A stretch of 64,000 bases of DNA from Rapana venosa (Eukaryota > Mollusca > Gastropoda > Neogastropoda > Muricidae), in NCBI GenBank assembly GCA_028751875.1, contig CM054138.1, forward strand, positions 36,690,748-36,754,747, read 5' to 3'. The translations under genes and the position numbers were made by a program. This document shows, piece by piece, positions 24,377-64,000 of the stretch (position 1 is the stretch's first letter; every line of letters begins with the position of its first letter). The notes beneath the pieces were generated by a model, which worked only from the letters and a program-made list of their open reading frames with translations, made no database searches and had not been told where the DNA came from.

Positions 24377-24696
24377 TAGTAAGCTTTCCACACAGATCTT
24401 CTATGTAACATAATATTGTGTATGTCCTGTTGTAAATTTGAATACTTGTGACTTGTAATGATTGATGCCTCTAGTCAGTTCTGACTTTTGTGTCCTACGT
24501 ACATTGCAAATAGGTTGATGACCTTTCACTTTGGTGTCCTTGGAATTGTGATTTGTCATACTTGCTTGAATACTCTAGTGCTCATAAGGAACATTAAATT
24601 TGTGTCACTAAATAAATATAAGAAAAAATACATGTATATTCATTTTTTGCTTCAGTATCTGTGGTGAGCAAGCACTCTTCTTATTAATGATTGAAT

Positions 24697-24850
24697 GTCC
24701 GCCCTGCACTCTTATTCCCAGCCTGCACGTTTATTCTTTTTTACTAAAAAATTCCACCCTGCACCCTTATTCCAGCCTGCACTGTTATTAATTTTGACTA
24801 CAACTTCCACCCTGCACTCTTATTCCTGCCTGCACCGTTATTCGGGTCCT
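24697..24850. repeat. Three-unit minisatellite after the transposase gene
   Basis: Three units of about 53 bases, each with CCCTGCAC(T/C)CTTATTCC and then GCCTGCAC.GTTATT, followed by a variable spacer. Each unit thus contains two half-repeats of CCTGCAC..TTATT. The open frame across it has no other support. Confidence 0.7.
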
Positions 24851-26399
24851 TATAGTAATCTTGTACATCAGAATTGTGGGGCGTCATTACTGTCAAGATT
24901 TTTAAAAAAATCTTGGTCCTGTTACATAACACACACCCATTGATGATAGTCGGTAGGCCTAGATCTAGACAATTCACCATAAAGACTGAAAGAATTAACT
25001 GTATACAGACTAGAAGTGGAAAAAGTAATTAATAAAGTAAACTAGACATTGCCTACATAAAAAATTGAAAGCATTTATATATATTATATATATTATCATA
25101 ATATATGATATACCACCAGATTTTGAATCACACTTACAGATCAAAACAATACTGAAAAAACCCAACTAAACAAGGCATGTATGAAATCTGTACACATGCT
25201 TTGTGTGCTTCTGTCTGATTCACACATGAAACCGGCGAAATGCCGTCAGTAATTTAGTAAATCGTTCGCTAACCTCATTCATTCACAATTTTCATTAATA
25301 AAACAGAGTGTTCTTATCTAAAACAACAAAAACTGCGGTACTTACTACTTTACACAGGTGTTGTCGCGGAAATTTAGATTATTCCAAGATTCCACGGTCC
25401 CAATGGCGCGTTTAGCCTAACCTAGGGCTAGTCTAACTAGAATTGCCTAAGACGTCTAACAATGTGAAAGGCCGCACACCAGTATTAATTTGGGGGTCAC
25501 GTAGTAGTATAGAGTGCGAGTGGAAAAAAATGTTGGTGATTTTCACAGATTTTTTAAAGCATGAAAAAATGGACTAAGCTCTTGTTTTTTGGATTGAGGA
25601 CATAGAGCAATACCAGGTAGTTACGAGAAAATTGGAAATAACCATCAAATGAGGTTTTCCTGTATTCCTACAGCGTTGACCCCGGCGCATGCATATTGTG
25701 GTAAGGAAGCCAGCAGACTACAAAGGACTGAGGGGGTAATGTTTGCTGAAAAATTTTAAACATTCAAACCTACCAAATTTGTTCAAAATCACATGGGTTT
25801 TGAGTCAGGGGCTAGTCTTTCACAAAAAGGGTTTTTTATTTTATTTCTGTGGATGCCTTAGTACGTGCCGTATGAATATAAGAGTCACATAGAAAAACAG
25901 TGATTTTTTAGTACGGGTGTGCAGCATGTATAAAGAAGACAAGCCCAGAAAACAAAAACCTAGGCCCTATCGAACCAATGAAATAGCTGGATATCACCAG
26001 AAGACATGGCACTGTCTTTTTACACACACACACACACTAGGCCTAGGCCCAAACCCCTAATTTTTATAAACAAAACTTGTAATTGGTCGAATGGGTACGA
26101 TACCGACTCGACACTGTTGACAGACCTAGTTTTTACCGTCAGGAAACAGCAACAACAACAAAAGTCCTCCCCCCCCCCCCCAAAAAAAAAATAATAATAA
26201 TAAGGCAGTTGTTAATAGAAAAGAAAAACCCTGCAAAGTTGTATGGAGACAGAGAGGAGTAGACATCAGAATGCTGTCTTGCCTCGAATATTTATTCTTG
26301 AATATATCAAAGCTCTTTATTCATTTTCTTATACTTGTGTACCCTGTTAGGCATGTTTTCCACTTTTTTTTAAGGCAGGGAACAGAATACGCATTGAAG
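24851..26399. other. No gene seen upstream of utp25
   Basis: AT-rich, with a slightly GC-richer stretch at 25370-25470 and a poly-C/poly-A stretch near 26168-26190. No exon recognised. Confidence 0.4.
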
Positions 26400-26560
26400 A
26401 AATTTAATAGGCCTTGGGTGATGTCGTCATTTCCGTCAAGACCGGGGAAATTGCAACCGGAAGTACAATTGTGATAGTACGCACGTGTGTTGTGGTTGGA
26501 ACTTTGTTCTTTGGTTTGCTGTTTTCTGTATAAAATCCAGTTTTATAAACTACAAACAAG
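26400..26560 (+). promoter_or_regulatory. utp25: utp25 promoter and 5' UTR: ETS site and E-box
   Basis: The 160 bases before the utp25 ATG contain an ETS-type site CCGGAAGT (26457-26464) and a canonical E-box CACGTG (26482-26487). There is also a CRE-like TGATGTCGTCAT (26419-26430). I see no clear TATA box at a suitable distance. ETS plus E-box is common at TATA-less promoters of ribosome-biogenesis genes, where the E-box is a MYC/MAX target; its use here is inference. The transcription start is not determined. Confidence 0.5.
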
Positions 26561-62810
<36,250 letters not shown>

Positions 62811-62830
62811 GTAAGTGGTTCTGCACTTTT

Positions 62831-64000
62831 CTGCTTGTTTACCTCATTTGCTAAGTGTTACTGAAGTTGAAAGGTGGTTCATTTGGGGGGGAGTGGCTAC
62901 AGAGTTCTAACTTAACAGCAAAAAGTACATAATAGTAGCTCTTATTTAGTTGGTTTGAAAGCTCATCTCCTTCAGTGTTTACAGGCAGGCCATCATCTAA
63001 AATTGCATGTTTCCCCAGTGCCTTAAAGCTGTCCACTGACTTTCAGCAGTTACAGAATGCTAGAAGAAGTCTTTTGTTAAAGTATTTGAAAAATAGCTCA
63101 GAATAAAAGCACTCATTCATCTCCCTTAAGAAAAACAATGTTTCTTTGCTGTGTTTCTTGTAGTTTTTTCATTGTAATTTTTGTTGCTAATTATTAGGGA
63201 CCTCAATTCCTAGCCTTCTCTGGAACTGGGGAAGCACTTTTTAAAAACATTTTTGTTGGCACTGAAAGGGTTAATAATTATGAATGATTTGAGCTACCAC
63301 AAAGCTGCTCGTTTATCTTCACACATGTTAGGACATGTTCTGCCTTTGACAGTAATAGGCTATTCATGCCGGTAAAAATGGATGACAAAAATCTGTATAA
63401 AGAGAAATGCATTGATGTTGGTGTCATGATTAGACCTTATCCTTGAAGTCAGAATGCGGCTACCCATATGGTTGGCCAAAAATGGTCGCATAACCAAACA
63501 TCTCACTATTGGTAAACTTTGGAGCTCTAGCTGAGGAATAAATAAAATATTCAGAACTAATGCTGTTGGAGAACTAACACATAGCATTACATTTGAGCTC
63601 AGGAATGTACACTGTCAGTGTTTCTGCACAATCTATTGGTCATATATACCTCAAAATTTAAAAAAGATTTTCACTCTGTTAAAGTTTCCATGGCATGCAC
63701 ATGCCTGAATAAGGTAGCTTTCAGCCTGTTAGGATGTAAGGATAAAGATGATAGACTGCTTCAGTTTTATACGCCTTCAAACCTCTTTTTTAAAGCATCG
63801 TTAGAGTATGCTGTTGTGCTCCTTACACATGATGAGAGCAAAGTCCATAGTTGATATGCTGGTTTCAGATAATGGAATCTAGAATAATAAAAGATAAAAT
63901 AGAAGTCAGCATAGCATTAAAGATAAAATTAATTAGAATGATAATAACAATTGAAATAGAATTTATGCTGAAGGAAAATCTTGTCTTTTGATTTACTGAG
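62831..64000. other. utp25: utp25 intron 9, no exon seen
   Basis: Clean AT-rich sequence after exon 9 with a family B SINE at 63300-63545. The next utp25 exon is not visible before the window ends. Confidence 0.5.
63300..63545 (+). mobile_element. SINE family B, 3' part
   Basis: Contains ATGTTCTGCCTTTGACAGTA, AATAGGC, GAATGCGGCTACCCATA and CATCTCACTATTGGTAAAC, in the same order as the copies at 40.3 and 54.3 kb. Confidence 0.6.

Overview
This window looks like nuclear DNA of an animal, most likely a lophotrochozoan and probably a gastropod mollusc. That is inference from three things: small exons with GT-AG introns, several non-LTR (LINE) families of the kind abundant in molluscs, and tRNA-headed SINEs. 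Nothing in it looks bacterial or viral. The one confidently identified host gene is utp25 (also called DIEXF or def), a nucleolar factor of the small-subunit processome. It runs left to right from an ATG at 26561 to at least 62810 and leaves the window at the right. Nine coding exons can be placed. The first eight join with consistent phases into 323 codons. The gene occupies more than 36 kb because its introns are filled with transposons.

Layout. 1-10.5 kb: gene-poor DNA with a composite SINE (2792-3061), a degraded reverse-strand coding relic (3.4-3.96 kb), a candidate reverse-strand first exon (7641-7719), a tRNA-SINE (8973-9466) and two CAA-tailed repeats. 10.5-19.4 kb: degraded consensus full of stretched homopolymers. 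It contains a damaged copy (11.34-15.29 kb) of sequence that is clean at 19.38-22.67 kb. Part of the damaged copy has lost almost all C on this strand. 22.7-24.4 kb: 3' half of an intron-containing DDE-type transposase gene, broken by frameshifts and a stop. 24.7-24.85 kb: a minisatellite. 26.4-26.56 kb: utp25 promoter with an ETS site and an E-box.

utp25 introns. Intron 1 has a 5'-truncated reverse-strand LINE (27054-28867, 11-bp target duplication). Intron 2 has SINEs, a LINE ORF1 relic, an RNase H-bearing LINE end and a nearly complete RTE-like LINE (36245-39700, 13-bp target duplication) that is itself split by the composite SINE. Intron 3 has CA-repeat arrays and an L2/CR1-like LINE. Intron 4 has a hairpin carrying a 26-bp copy of exon 4. 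Intron 5 has a LINE with a zinc-finger-like insert. Intron 6 has a 1.59-kb element with inverted ends that contains CT satellites. Intron 8 has a complete tRNA-SINE and a second degraded region (57.9-62.8 kb). That region holds an antisense LINE and, at its edge, utp25 exon 9.

No CRISPR array, rRNA gene or intact tRNA gene was seen. The tRNA- and 5S-like pieces are SINE heads. I found no convincing new multi-gene system. The most unusual signals are the tRNA/5S composite SINE, the C-depleted sister copy, the exon-templated hairpin in intron 4, and SINE families that share one central domain under different heads.
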